Shown here: piece by piece, positions 7,903 to 16,195 of the stretch
Numbering within the stretch: the first letter of the stretch is position 1
How the letters are laid out: every line of letters starts with the position of its first letter
Source of the DNA: an uncultured Cryomorphaceae bacterium
GTDB taxonomy: Bacteria; Bacteroidota; Bacteroidia; Flavobacteriales; Schleiferiaceae
Assembly (NCBI GenBank): GCA_937120475.1
Contig: CAKZJV010000009.1
Location: 1 to 64,000, forward strand
Direction of reading: 5' to 3'
Length of the DNA: 64,000 nt
The notes under the pieces: generated by a model
What the model was told of the DNA's origin: nothing
The model's input: the letters and a program-made list of their open reading frames with translations, nothing else
Databases searched by the model: none
Translations under genes and position numbers: made by a program

Positions 7903-9454
7903 CAAGATATGGTATAATATACATTGCCTAAAGCTTTTGCTGCTTACCGCAGGAGCTTTGGGTTTTTGTGTCTCTGTTTCTGCGCAGGGTGGTTTTTCCA
8001 AGCTTTATATCGAAGGCTCAGGCACCGCAAATATCCTGTATGATCATCCCCATATTATAACCGCAGCCCAAACTTCCGATACAAATGGTGTTCGCGGCAT
8101 ACTCTTTATGAAATTAGATGCTTATGGAGATACGTTATTGACCCAAACCTTTTTTGATGTTAGTTTAGATACCTATCCAGGTTTACAGAATAGCCTGATC
8201 AAAATGGGGGTTAACGAATATATCCTGGTAGGCCGACAAGCTCCCAGAGCTTATATCATGCGGCTGGATTCTAATTTCAATGTGCTGGACACCGTTTTTT
8301 TTCAAATGGGTAATGAATGGACCTGGGCTATTAGCATAACAGAGGCAGCCAATCAAGATTTGTTGGTAACAGGTACAGTATATTGGTTGGAAAACGGTGG
8401 AGCATTTGAACGGAAAGGCTTTTTAGCCGCCCGTTTTGATGCGCAGCTCAATTTGAAATGGATCAAGCGTTTTCATGCCCCTTCGGTAAACGGTAAAACC
8501 GTGGAGCAGCAGGCCCATAATATTATGGAAGACTACCAAGGCAATATCTGGATGGGAGGTTACCGGCAAGCCATTGGAGGGGATAATTCTTCTGACATTT
8601 TAGTTATTGCTATGGATAGCTTAGGGAATAAATTCCTTGAGCAAACCTATGGTGATACTACGCTGGATGAGGGTATTGCTACGGTCATTGAGACAGCAGA
8701 CTCGAATTATCTGGTGGCAGGGGGAATAGGCGTGAGTCCGGTAACTATAGGGGGCGTAGAAAATTCCTATATCAAGCCCCGTGTTTTTAAAATGGATATC
8801 AATGGAACTATACTTTGGGACAGAATCTACGGCCCGGCTAAAGCGCTAAACTACCCGGTCAGTATTGACCGAAGTGGTAAAGATTATATTATTTCCGGGC
8901 AATACGAAAGTTGGCCATTGGACAGCTTAAATAACCGGGAAGGTGCTTACCGCTCTTATGCTTTAAAGATCAGGGCCAATGGCGATAGTGTGTGGTATCG
9001 TGAATACGCACCCGGACCCTTGTTCTGGGACTACAATCGTTTTTTTGATATGGCAACTACACTTGACGGTGGTCTGGTAGCCGGAGGACATTTTCAAAGT
9101 CAGACCAGCCCACTTACTGGTCAGCCCGGCAGCCATGTATGGATCGTGCGTACCGATAGTATGGGTTGCGTGGTGCAGGGGTGTCAATACATTTCAACGG
9201 AGGAAGCCGTTGAGGTTGCAGGAATAACGGTCTACCCCAACCCGGTTCAGACCTATTTTAAGGTACAAGGTATACCGGGTGTTACCACCACTGTAAAAAT
9301 ATATGATGTGAACGGGCACGAAGTATTGTACCTGCCAGAGGTACAAAATCAACAAGCGGTTCCCTTAAACAACCTCCCAAAAGGCTTGTATTTGGTGCAG
9401 GTGCTGCAAAAAGAGCAGGTAGTACACAGCCAAAAGCTCATGGTGCAACCCTAA
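7859..9454 (+). CDS. T9SS-secreted paralogue 1 (beta-propeller-like)
   Basis: A 531-residue protein of unknown function. The only ATG that keeps the signal peptide is at 7859, inside the end of the metalloprotease gene (44-bp overlap). The N-terminus aligns residue by residue with that of the next gene, ending in the signal-peptide cleavage region SVSAQ. The mature part has repeated blocks such as GTANILYDH, GDTLL, EYILVG, and DGGLVAGGHFQS with regular spacing, which suggests a beta-propeller or similar repeat fold. The end (TVYPNPVQTYF ... LPKGLYLVQVL ... LMVQP) is a T9SS type A sorting domain. It is one of a tandem pair. An alternative non-ATG start nearer 7900 cannot be excluded. Confidence 0.8.
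   Translation: MQIVSLKINSYFLINKIWYNIHCLKLLLLTAGALGFCVSVSAQGGFSKLYIEGSGTANILYDHPHIITAAQTSDTNGVRGILFMKLDAYGDTLLTQTFFDVSLDTYPGLQNSLIKMGVNEYILVGRQAPRAYIMRLDSNFNVLDTVFFQMGNEWTWAISITEAANQDLLVTGTVYWLENGGAFERKGFLAARFDAQLNLKWIKRFHAPSVNGKTVEQQAHNIMEDYQGNIWMGGYRQAIGGDNSSDILVIAMDSLGNKFLEQTYGDTTLDEGIATVIETADSNYLVAGGIGVSPVTIGGVENSYIKPRVFKMDINGTILWDRIYGPAKALNYPVSIDRSGKDYIISGQYESWPLDSLNNREGAYRSYALKIRANGDSVWYREYAPGPLFWDYNRFFDMATTLDGGLVAGGHFQSQTSPLTGQPGSHVWIVRTDSMGCVVQGCQYISTEEAVEVAGITVYPNPVQTYFKVQGIPGVTTTVKIYDVNGHEVLYLPEVQNQQAVPLNNLPKGLYLVQVLQKEQVVHSQKLMVQP
9064..9454 (+). repeat. 391-bp 3' tract, identical copy A
   Basis: Read by eye, identical to 10675-11065 (offset 1611). It covers the last 129 codons and the stop, including the sorting domain. 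Confidence 0.9.
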
Positions 9455-9456
9455 AC

Positions 9457-9486
9457 AAGAAACCCCTGCTTGCGGCAGGTTTCTTT
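9457..9486 (+). terminator. Terminator between the tandem paralogues
   Basis: AAGAAA (9457-9462) and CCTGC (9465-9469) pair with GCAGG (9475-9479) and TTTCTT (9480-9485), with a 2-base bulge and 5-nt loop; T-rich end. It directly follows the stop of paralogue 1 and ends just before the start of paralogue 2. Confidence 0.55.
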
Positions 9487-9487
9487 A

Positions 9488-11065
9488 ATGATAAGCTCAT
9501 ACACTTTGACTAATTCAATACCGCATATTCATAAGTACCTGAAGCTCCTGTGTATCCTGATCGGAGCTTTAGGTACTTCATGGAGTAGCTCTGCGCAGGG
9601 TGGTTTTTCCAAGCTTTATATCGAAGGCTCAGGTACTGCAAATATCCTGTATGATCATCCCCATATTATAACCGCAGCCCAAACTTCGGATACAAATGGT
9701 GTTCGCGGCATACTCTTTATGAAATTAGATGCTTATGGAGATACGCTATTCACAAAAGCACTCTTTAACGATAGCTTGGATATGCATCCGGGTTTCCAAA
9801 ATGCCCTGATCAAATCTTCAGATGACCGCTATATTTTAGCGGGATACCGATTACCAGAGTCTTATATCATGAGACTGGATTCCAACTTCAATGTACTGGA
9901 CACTACTTTTTTTCAGATGGATGGAGAATGGACAGCAGCCTTAAGTGTAACGGAATCCGCTAATCGGGATTTTTTAATAACGGGTACCTCCTATTGGCTG
10001 GACACCATCAGGCAGGAAAGTAGAAAAGGCTTTTTAGCCGCCCGTTTTGATGCGCAGTTGAACCTGAAATGGATCAAACGTTTTCACACCCCCTCGGTAA
10101 ATGGGAAAACCGTGGAGCAGCAGGCGTATCACATAAAGGAGGATTGGTTTGGAGATATTCTGCTTTCAGGCTACAGACAAGCCATTGGTGAAGACAACTC
10201 ATTAGACGGATTGATCCTGAAGTTGAATACTTCGGGCGATTTGATTTGGGAAAAGCTTATTGGAGGTTCCACTTATGATGATGATATCATAAATATTGGA
10301 TTTACTCCAGACTCCATGTATTTTATCAGCACCAGCAAAGGTGTCAATTTGTTTACTATAAGCCCATCTGAAGTAAGTTCTAGAAAGGTAAACCGGTTTT
10401 TACTGCTAGATACGGCTGGTTCGATTCTACAAGACAAACAATACAATCACTTGAAACCTTCTTCAGTAACAACTGATCTATTCAAGGTTCAGGATGGGTT
10501 GATTACTGTGGGCTCTTATATTGATTGGGACACCGATTGGCAGACCAGAAATGCTTTATTCCGTTCGTTTGTTTTTAAAACAGATTTTAAAGGTGATAGT
10601 ATTTGGTATAGAGAGTATGTAGCCGGAACTTTCCAATCGGATTGGAATATCCTGTATGACTTAGCTGCTACCCCTGACGGTGGTCTGGTAGCCGGAGGAC
10701 ATTTTCAAAGTCAGACCAGCCCACTTACTGGTCAGCCCGGCAGCCATGTATGGATCGTGCGTACCGATAGTATGGGTTGCGTGGTGCAGGGGTGTCAATA
10801 CATTTCAACGGAGGAAGCCGTTGAGGTTGCAGGAATAACGGTCTACCCCAACCCGGTTCAGACCTATTTTAAGGTACAAGGTATACCGGGTGTTACCACC
10901 ACTGTAAAAATATATGATGTGAACGGGCACGAAGTATTGTACCTGCCAGAGGTACAAAATCAACAAGCGGTTCCCTTAAACAACCTCCCAAAAGGCTTGT
11001 ATTTGGTGCAGGTGCTGCAAAAAGAGCAGGTAGTACACAGCCAAAAGCTCATGGTGCAACCCTAA
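9488..11065 (+). CDS. T9SS-secreted paralogue 2 (beta-propeller-like)
   Basis: A tandem duplicate of the preceding gene, 525 residues from ATG 9488. A TTG at 9470 would make it exactly as long as paralogue 1 (531) but lies within the terminator hairpin. The signal peptide ends SSSAQ, followed by GGFSKLYIEGSGTANILYDH as in paralogue 1. The middle third differs clearly (GGSTYDDDIINIGF, SSRKVNRFLLLDT), while the 5' 150 bp of the mature part is nearly identical and the last 391 bp is identical. The sorting domain is the same. This mosaic pattern points to gene conversion, with variation concentrated in the exposed centre. Function unknown; probably cell-surface or secreted. Confidence 0.85.
   Translation: MISSYTLTNSIPHIHKYLKLLCILIGALGTSWSSSAQGGFSKLYIEGSGTANILYDHPHIITAAQTSDTNGVRGILFMKLDAYGDTLFTKALFNDSLDMHPGFQNALIKSSDDRYILAGYRLPESYIMRLDSNFNVLDTTFFQMDGEWTAALSVTESANRDFLITGTSYWLDTIRQESRKGFLAARFDAQLNLKWIKRFHTPSVNGKTVEQQAYHIKEDWFGDILLSGYRQAIGEDNSLDGLILKLNTSGDLIWEKLIGGSTYDDDIINIGFTPDSMYFISTSKGVNLFTISPSEVSSRKVNRFLLLDTAGSILQDKQYNHLKPSSVTTDLFKVQDGLITVGSYIDWDTDWQTRNALFRSFVFKTDFKGDSIWYREYVAGTFQSDWNILYDLAATPDGGLVAGGHFQSQTSPLTGQPGSHVWIVRTDSMGCVVQGCQYISTEEAVEVAGITVYPNPVQTYFKVQGIPGVTTTVKIYDVNGHEVLYLPEVQNQQAVPLNNLPKGLYLVQVLQKEQVVHSQKLMVQP
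10675..11065 (+). repeat. 391-bp 3' tract, identical copy B
   Basis: Identical partner of 9064-9454. Confidence 0.9.
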
Positions 11066-11077
11066 GCCCTTGCCAGT

Positions 11078-11460
11078 AACTTCCCAAAATTCCTTCTTAC
11101 ATGGGCAGGGGTTTTGGGTTTACTGTTTTCTGGTTATGCGTAGGGCGCGTTTTCAAAATTGCATGTAGTATAGAAGACTTAGGCACTAACTACATAGTAT
11201 ATAACCTCAGCATTCTCTCATTACAGCCTAAACTACCAATATTAAAAGAGGCCAGAGTATCCTGTTCATCTTTAAGACTTAAGGGGGATGGAGAAACGCT
11301 ACACTCATTTTTTTTGATGACAGGTAGCATACCCATCCCCCGCTGCAAGGCAATTTGATATATACCGCCCAGAACCAATATGTTTTTTAGTAGAAAGACG
11401 GCTCCCAAGAGGGTATATCATCTAGCTTTCGGATGATTTTTTTTTCAATAAGAACCTTCA
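11078..11460 (+). pseudogene. Decayed third copy of the T9SS paralogue, 5' part
   Basis: Translating across frames gives FLLTWAGVLGLLFSGYA, a stop where the paralogues have Gln (TAG for CAG), then GAFSKLHV, matching the signal peptide and GGFSKLYI of the two intact genes. Further on, GDGETL near 11284 matches YGDTL, and FFDDR-stop-HTHPPLQGNLI at about 11310-11360 matches FFDVSLDTYPGLQNSLI. At 11401 GCTCCCAAGAGGGTATATCAT matches the paralogue bases encoding APRAYIM. Several stops and frameshifts are present. The 3' two thirds, including the sorting domain, are missing. Confidence 0.75.
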
Positions 11461-11628
11461 ATTGAAAAAAATACGTACCCAGATAAGCATGTTGGTACTG
11501 CAATTGGTCGGACAAGAAAATTGGAAAACTAACCCTTAAGCATTGGGTTAAAACCCTAACCACACCGCCTAAAAAAACCACACCCCTACTCTAAATCAGG
11601 ATGTGACTATAGTGATAAAAAGCACCCT
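11461..11628. other. Gene-free spacer
   Basis: No gene, repeat or terminator recognised between the pseudogene and the convergent lipoprotein gene. Confidence 0.4.
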
Positions 11629-12246
11629 TTATTCCGGGTCACAAGCACCAGGCGGAAAAGTACTTACCGAATGGTCGCATTGGCCAACCCCGCTGGAGCG
11701 GTTGCACATGCACCCCGTAATGCAGTCTCCACTGTCTTTCCTGAAAACACATTCCGAACAGTTGGAACCCTCACAGGTATGGCCGTTACATGGGCATGCA
11801 AACATAGCTGCCTTGCGGGGGTCTACCCCTGCTTCTGTAGGACTCTCGTATAAGTAAACACTATTTTTATCCTTGTACACAGGAAAGGCAGCCTTAAGGT
11901 GGATGTCTCCATAGTCCGCGTTGAAGGTCAAATAATTCATCTGCTCACCTTCCATAATATCCATTTGTGTTAAGCGCAAGTCCGAGAGGGAAACCTCAGA
12001 AAGTGTTGCTGACCTTCGTTCAGCGGCTTTTACAAAGTGCTCGGTCAGATAAGAATGGTAGCGCTCTTTGAGCTGCTTCTCCTTTTGAAGTACCACGAAC
12101 CCTTCAGAGGTCTGCATGGCAATGGCAGACTTCTGTACTTCCGAATTTAAAGAAACGGTGTCTTTATTACAGGAAGAGAACAACAAAACGCTTAAAAAAA
12201 GCGCCAGCAAGGGCAGTAAACGCTGCCCGATAATTGTGCGATTCAT
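11629..12246 (-). CDS. Cys-rich lipoprotein, function unknown
   Basis: A 205-residue protein with a lipoprotein signal peptide: a hydrophobic stretch followed by LFSSC, Cys26 being the predicted lipidation site. The middle (residues 50-110) is charged and helical. Residues 148-205 hold nine cysteines in tight spacing (ACPCNGHTCEGSNCSECVF, DCITGCMCN, ACDPE), suggesting a small disulphide-rich or metal-binding module. No family recognised. It is transcribed divergently from the FtsX-like permease with only 76 bp between, so the two may share a regulatory region. Confidence 0.7.
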   Translation of the reverse strand: MNRTIIGQRLLPLLALFLSVLLFSSCNKDTVSLNSEVQKSAIAMQTSEGFVVLQKEKQLKERYHSYLTEHFVKAAERRSATLSEVSLSDLRLTQMDIMEGEQMNYLTFNADYGDIHLKAAFPVYKDKNSVYLYESPTEAGVDPRKAAMFACPCNGHTCEGSNCSECVFRKDSGDCITGCMCNRSSGVGQCDHSVSTFPPGACDPE

Positions 12247-12268
12247 AACTTGTTGTTTTTAGTTAGTA

Positions 12269-12296
12269 TAAATATATGGTTATTTTCTTGTGTCAA
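12269..12296 (-). promoter_or_regulatory. Possible Bacteroidota-type promoter of the lipoprotein gene
   Basis: On the minus strand TTG (12296-12294), a 17-base spacer and TATATTTA (12276-12269) approximate the -33 TTTG / -7 TAnnTTTG pattern, 22 bp upstream of the ATG. Confidence 0.3.
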
Positions 12297-12322
12297 TACA
12301 ACCATCTGATTAACTTGTATTT

Positions 12323-14665
12323 ATGCGTTTTTTCACACCCGTTTCTGCTCTTCTTATTATTGGCCTGGCACTGTCTTTCATGGTTAGCCTGATTATTTTT
12401 AATACCGTTATCTGGCACAAGACCTATGACACCCATCAGGCGAGGCACGGGGATATTTTTCGTGTATCGGTAACAGCCCAAAGTGAGGGTCAGCTTAAAA
12501 ATCATTCTGCTTTACCTGCCGGGCTTTTGTATAATTTAGAATCTCCCGATGGGGTGGATAAGGTGGGACGGGTATTGACCCAAACCTCCCGCTTGTACGC
12601 CCGATTGGGTGAGCAGATGTTCATTGTGCGCAAGAGCCTTTATGCTGATCCCGCTGTGGTGTCCATGTTGTTGCCAAACGAAGGTTACACCCAACCGATA
12701 AAGCCTTCCCAAATTATTATAACCAAGGAGTTGGCCGAGCGTATGTTTGGCCACACCCGTGTAGAAGGCCAGGTCATACATATCGATAAAAAAGGAGACT
12801 TTGAAATTGCCCGGGTTGTGGAAAGTAAAGCGCATTCGCACCTTTCTTTTGATATGATCCTGCCTTTATCAGAAAGTGACAATTGGGATGCTTTTAAAAC
12901 CGCTACTGATCTTGATGGTGCCTATTATGCTTTTTATCTCTTAAAGCCTACTCATGTTTCGCCCTCAGCGCTCCAAAAACAAGTAGAACAAATCTTGAGC
13001 TCCGCTATAACGACCACAGACAATATTCAGGTATCGCTTACCCCTTTAAAACAAGTGCATCTGACCTATGGGGATATAGGAGAAGAAAATTCAATGATAG
13101 ACCAAAGCAATATTCGCATGTTGTTCTTGGCCTCACTTTTTGTCCTCGTAGTCGCCCTGGCCAATTATACTGTATTTAGCTTTTCTGGCTACAGGCGCAA
13201 ACTAAAAAGCTATGCGATCCGCAACATTTTGGGGGCATCCAAACAGCACTTTGTCTGGTCTTTTGTGCGCTACAACCTTTCCCATATGGGTGTGGCATGG
13301 CTACTGTCATTGGGACTGTTGTACAGCCTCCCCGGATCACTTTTGACCCGCTTGGGACTTGGTGATGGAATGCATTTCATTCCACAACAGGCTCTATGGT
13401 TGGCCGTCATAGTACTGGTTTTCTGTTTGCTGCACGGGCTTGTGCTGGGTCGCACAGCACATCGTCAGGTGAGTGTTTCGCGCAGACCCTCCAGCCTGCT
13501 GGCAGAAAGTGGTAAAAACCGCCTTGGGCAGGCCTTTACGGCATTGCAGCTTACCCTTTCCCTTGGGTTTATCCTTTTTGCTTTTACCACCATAAGGCAG
13601 TTTCAGTTTCAAAAGAACCACGACCTGGGCTATGACCCCTCTAACGTGGTGATCCTTCAAAAGCCTCTTTTGGCAAACAGCGATTCTATCCGTTATCAGG
13701 TAGAACGCTTTAAACAAGAAATGAGCCGGATGCCACAAGTTAGATATATGGCCAATTCAACGGCCATACCCGGCAGTGCCCTACAGTGGAAAACCTATCA
13801 GGCACATGGGTTTGAAAGCTCTGCCAGAACTATGGTCAGCGCTGCGGTCATCGAAGCGGATTACATTGACCTCTATGGTTTTGATGTAGTGGCAGGTGAA
13901 AAACTCTATGCCCATCTTTCCAAAGACAATACTGCCCAAAACGTTCTTTTGAATGAAGAAGCGGTACGTCAGTTGGGCTTGGGCACACCCGAAGAGGCCG
14001 TAGGCAAGCGTTTGTACCTTTTTAGCAATAAAGTAGGCAATACGGTAAAAGGCGTGATCCGCGATTTCAACCAAGAATCACTTAGGGAGAATATTCAACC
14101 GGTAGCTTATATGCTCAACCCAGTTATTGGTCGCTATTTCAGTCTGAAGCTGGCCGATGGTGCATCTTATGCTACCGCATTGCCTCAAATAGAAAGTGTC
14201 TGGAAAGAGGTTTTTCCGGGGGCTGAACTGCATTACAGCTTTTTGGAAGACCAGTTACAAGCCCAGTATGGGTCTGAAAAATTGCAATCAGACCTGGCAC
14301 TGGGTGCGGGTTTGGTAAGCTTGCTCATTAGCCTGATCGGTCTGGTGGGAGTGTTGAACCATTTGATCCTGCAAAAAACCAAAGCCCTCAACATCAAGAA
14401 AATACTGGGCGCTTCAAGGAAAGCCTTGTTTGGTTTTGTAAGCAGGGAGATTACCCTGCTCTTTACCTCGGCCATCCTTATTGCCCTCACCGGAGCTTAC
14501 TATGGCTCCGAGCAATGGCTGGAGGCCTATGCTTACCGCATAGAGGTTTCACCCGCACATTTTATATTGCCCATTGGTATTCTGATAATCATTCTCTTTG
14601 GCTATGTGAGTTTGAGGGTGCTTCGAGTGATTAATAAAAACCCGGTAGCGTTTTTGAAAGATTAG
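12323..14665 (+). CDS. FtsX-like ABC-type permease
   Basis: A 780-residue membrane protein of the MacB/FtsX permease family: a transmembrane helix at residues 8-30, a periplasmic MacB-type domain to about 260, three helices between about 270 and 375, another helix near 415-430, a second periplasmic domain, and three C-terminal helices (about 670-775). The blocks NILGASKQHFVWSF and KKILGASRKALFGF are the typical cytoplasmic loops (IRKVLGAS motif) of both halves. This two-half form is common in Bacteroidota. The N-terminus begins right at the first helix and lacks the usual amphipathic lead-in of about 20 residues; an in-frame TAA at 12311-12313 rules out a longer start. No ATPase partner gene lies nearby. 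Confidence 0.85.
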   Translation: MRFFTPVSALLIIGLALSFMVSLIIFNTVIWHKTYDTHQARHGDIFRVSVTAQSEGQLKNHSALPAGLLYNLESPDGVDKVGRVLTQTSRLYARLGEQMFIVRKSLYADPAVVSMLLPNEGYTQPIKPSQIIITKELAERMFGHTRVEGQVIHIDKKGDFEIARVVESKAHSHLSFDMILPLSESDNWDAFKTATDLDGAYYAFYLLKPTHVSPSALQKQVEQILSSAITTTDNIQVSLTPLKQVHLTYGDIGEENSMIDQSNIRMLFLASLFVLVVALANYTVFSFSGYRRKLKSYAIRNILGASKQHFVWSFVRYNLSHMGVAWLLSLGLLYSLPGSLLTRLGLGDGMHFIPQQALWLAVIVLVFCLLHGLVLGRTAHRQVSVSRRPSSLLAESGKNRLGQAFTALQLTLSLGFILFAFTTIRQFQFQKNHDLGYDPSNVVILQKPLLANSDSIRYQVERFKQEMSRMPQVRYMANSTAIPGSALQWKTYQAHGFESSARTMVSAAVIEADYIDLYGFDVVAGEKLYAHLSKDNTAQNVLLNEEAVRQLGLGTPEEAVGKRLYLFSNKVGNTVKGVIRDFNQESLRENIQPVAYMLNPVIGRYFSLKLADGASYATALPQIESVWKEVFPGAELHYSFLEDQLQAQYGSEKLQSDLALGAGLVSLLISLIGLVGVLNHLILQKTKALNIKKILGASRKALFGFVSREITLLFTSAILIALTGAYYGSEQWLEAYAYRIEVSPAHFILPIGILIIILFGYVSLRVLRVINKNPVAFLKD

Positions 14666-14959
14666 GGATAAAGAACAAGCTTCAAGGAATTAATGTATTA
14701 TCATAATGAGTAAGAAGAAATGAATCTGAAAATAGGATATAGACATTATGTATCGTCCTGAAATAGTCTTAGAAAAAAAAATATACGTCAGTATGAGGTA
14801 TTTTTTAGGTTGTAAAACTCCAAGAGAAGTGAGTATAAGTTTTGTTCATTTGACACCAGGTGATATAGGTCTTTAATTTACGGTATTACTTTTTTAGAAT
14901 AATCTCAATTGATCCAAAATATTTTATAGCATATTATATAAATGAGCTTCTTTAATAAA
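14666..14959. other. Intergenic between convergent genes, nothing recognised
   Basis: 294 bp, AT-rich, with the convergent ends of the permease and the MFS gene. No clear terminator hairpin or small gene was found. Confidence 0.4.
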
Positions 14960-16195
14960 TTAAGCTTCAGAAGTTTTTATCTTCATTTTCGGAGATAAAA
15001 TGAGTTTGGTAAGTAACAGGAGAAAGCCTATAATCAGAAATGGCCAGGAACTGCCAAAACCATAAATCCACATTCCCAATAAAGGGCCTAATACCTGACC
15101 AATACTGTTTACAGAGGTTTGGGTTGATAAATAGGTTCCAGTATTATTCGCATCTATAAATGAAATTGAGGCAATGAGATTAGGGGTAATAATTGCCGCA
15201 CCGGTTGCAAAAATTACGATCATGCTGATTACATAGAAATCAGAGGTCAACATTGGAAAAATACCCAAGGAAAGAGCGGTCAGCAAAAACCCGGTAATAA
15301 GTTGTCCTTTTATGGGCAGAATGTGTTCATCGAAACTGGCAAAGAGGGGTTGTAAAACAGCCATGATCAAGCCACAGAGCATAAAGCCAAGCCCTACTCG
15401 GCCGGTATCAAATAACAGGATGTCTTTGGCATACACTGAAAATACTGTCTCGAACAGGGTAATGGCCAATTGCAGCACCAGGGAGAGCACTAATAACCTC
15501 AAGAAGACAGGATTGGCCAGCATACCCGATATTTTGAGTCGTTTTTGCCGGGTTTTTGCGTAGTGCTTTTTTGGGTTTTTGAGCCCTAGCATCACAACTA
15601 CCAAAGCAATGATGCCCAATAAGGCAATGGCCAAAAAAGGAATGCTGAACTTGTTCAAAAGGAAGTGTCCTAATGAGGTATTGAAGTGAAGGTTGGTTTG
15701 CGCCAGGTACCCACCGATCATGGGGCCGGCAATAACCCCGGCACTGACCGCTACTCCCGACCAGGCCAGTATTTTTTTCCTTTGCTTGCTCCCGGTGATG
15801 TCACTCAGGTAAGCATTGCTTACGGGGATAACGGACGATGAAAGTATTCCTCCGAGAATACGGGCCAAATAGAGCATAAACAATGAGTTGGCGAGGCCCG
15901 TCATGATCTGCATCAGGGCAAAGCCAAATAAACCCATAATGATAAGTGCTTTGCGCCCGAAACGATCGGATAGCTTGCCCCATACAATGGCAAATAACAG
16001 TTGAAAAAACGGGTAAATGCTGGTAAGTATGCCAATGTGATAGTTAATATCCTCATTGGCCACTACGCCCGACTGTAAAGCCAGCCGTTCAGTGTAGTAA
16101 GGTAAAACCGGTAGCAATACGCCATACCCGCTCATTACCACAAAAATACTCAGAAGGACAATGGCTATTCTTCCAAGCATTTCACGGTTGCCCAT
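14960..16195 (-). CDS. MFS transporter, drug/metal-efflux type
   Basis: A 411-residue major facilitator superfamily protein with about 12 hydrophobic segments. Motif A, GKLSDRFGRKALI, lies at about residues 73-85 in the loop between helices 2 and 3, as in the TetA/DHA1 antiporters. A second related motif is weak. Its ATG overlaps the stop of the upstream copper-type ATPase gene (TAATG), so the two are translationally coupled. This context suggests export linked to metal stress, but the substrate cannot be read from the sequence. Confidence 0.85.
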   Translation of the reverse strand: MGNREMLGRIAIVLLSIFVVMSGYGVLLPVLPYYTERLALQSGVVANEDINYHIGILTSIYPFFQLLFAIVWGKLSDRFGRKALIIMGLFGFALMQIMTGLANSLFMLYLARILGGILSSSVIPVSNAYLSDITGSKQRKKILAWSGVAVSAGVIAGPMIGGYLAQTNLHFNTSLGHFLLNKFSIPFLAIALLGIIALVVVMLGLKNPKKHYAKTRQKRLKISGMLANPVFLRLLVLSLVLQLAITLFETVFSVYAKDILLFDTGRVGLGFMLCGLIMAVLQPLFASFDEHILPIKGQLITGFLLTALSLGIFPMLTSDFYVISMIVIFATGAAIITPNLIASISFIDANNTGTYLSTQTSVNSIGQVLGPLLGMWIYGFGSSWPFLIIGFLLLLTKLILSPKMKIKTSEA

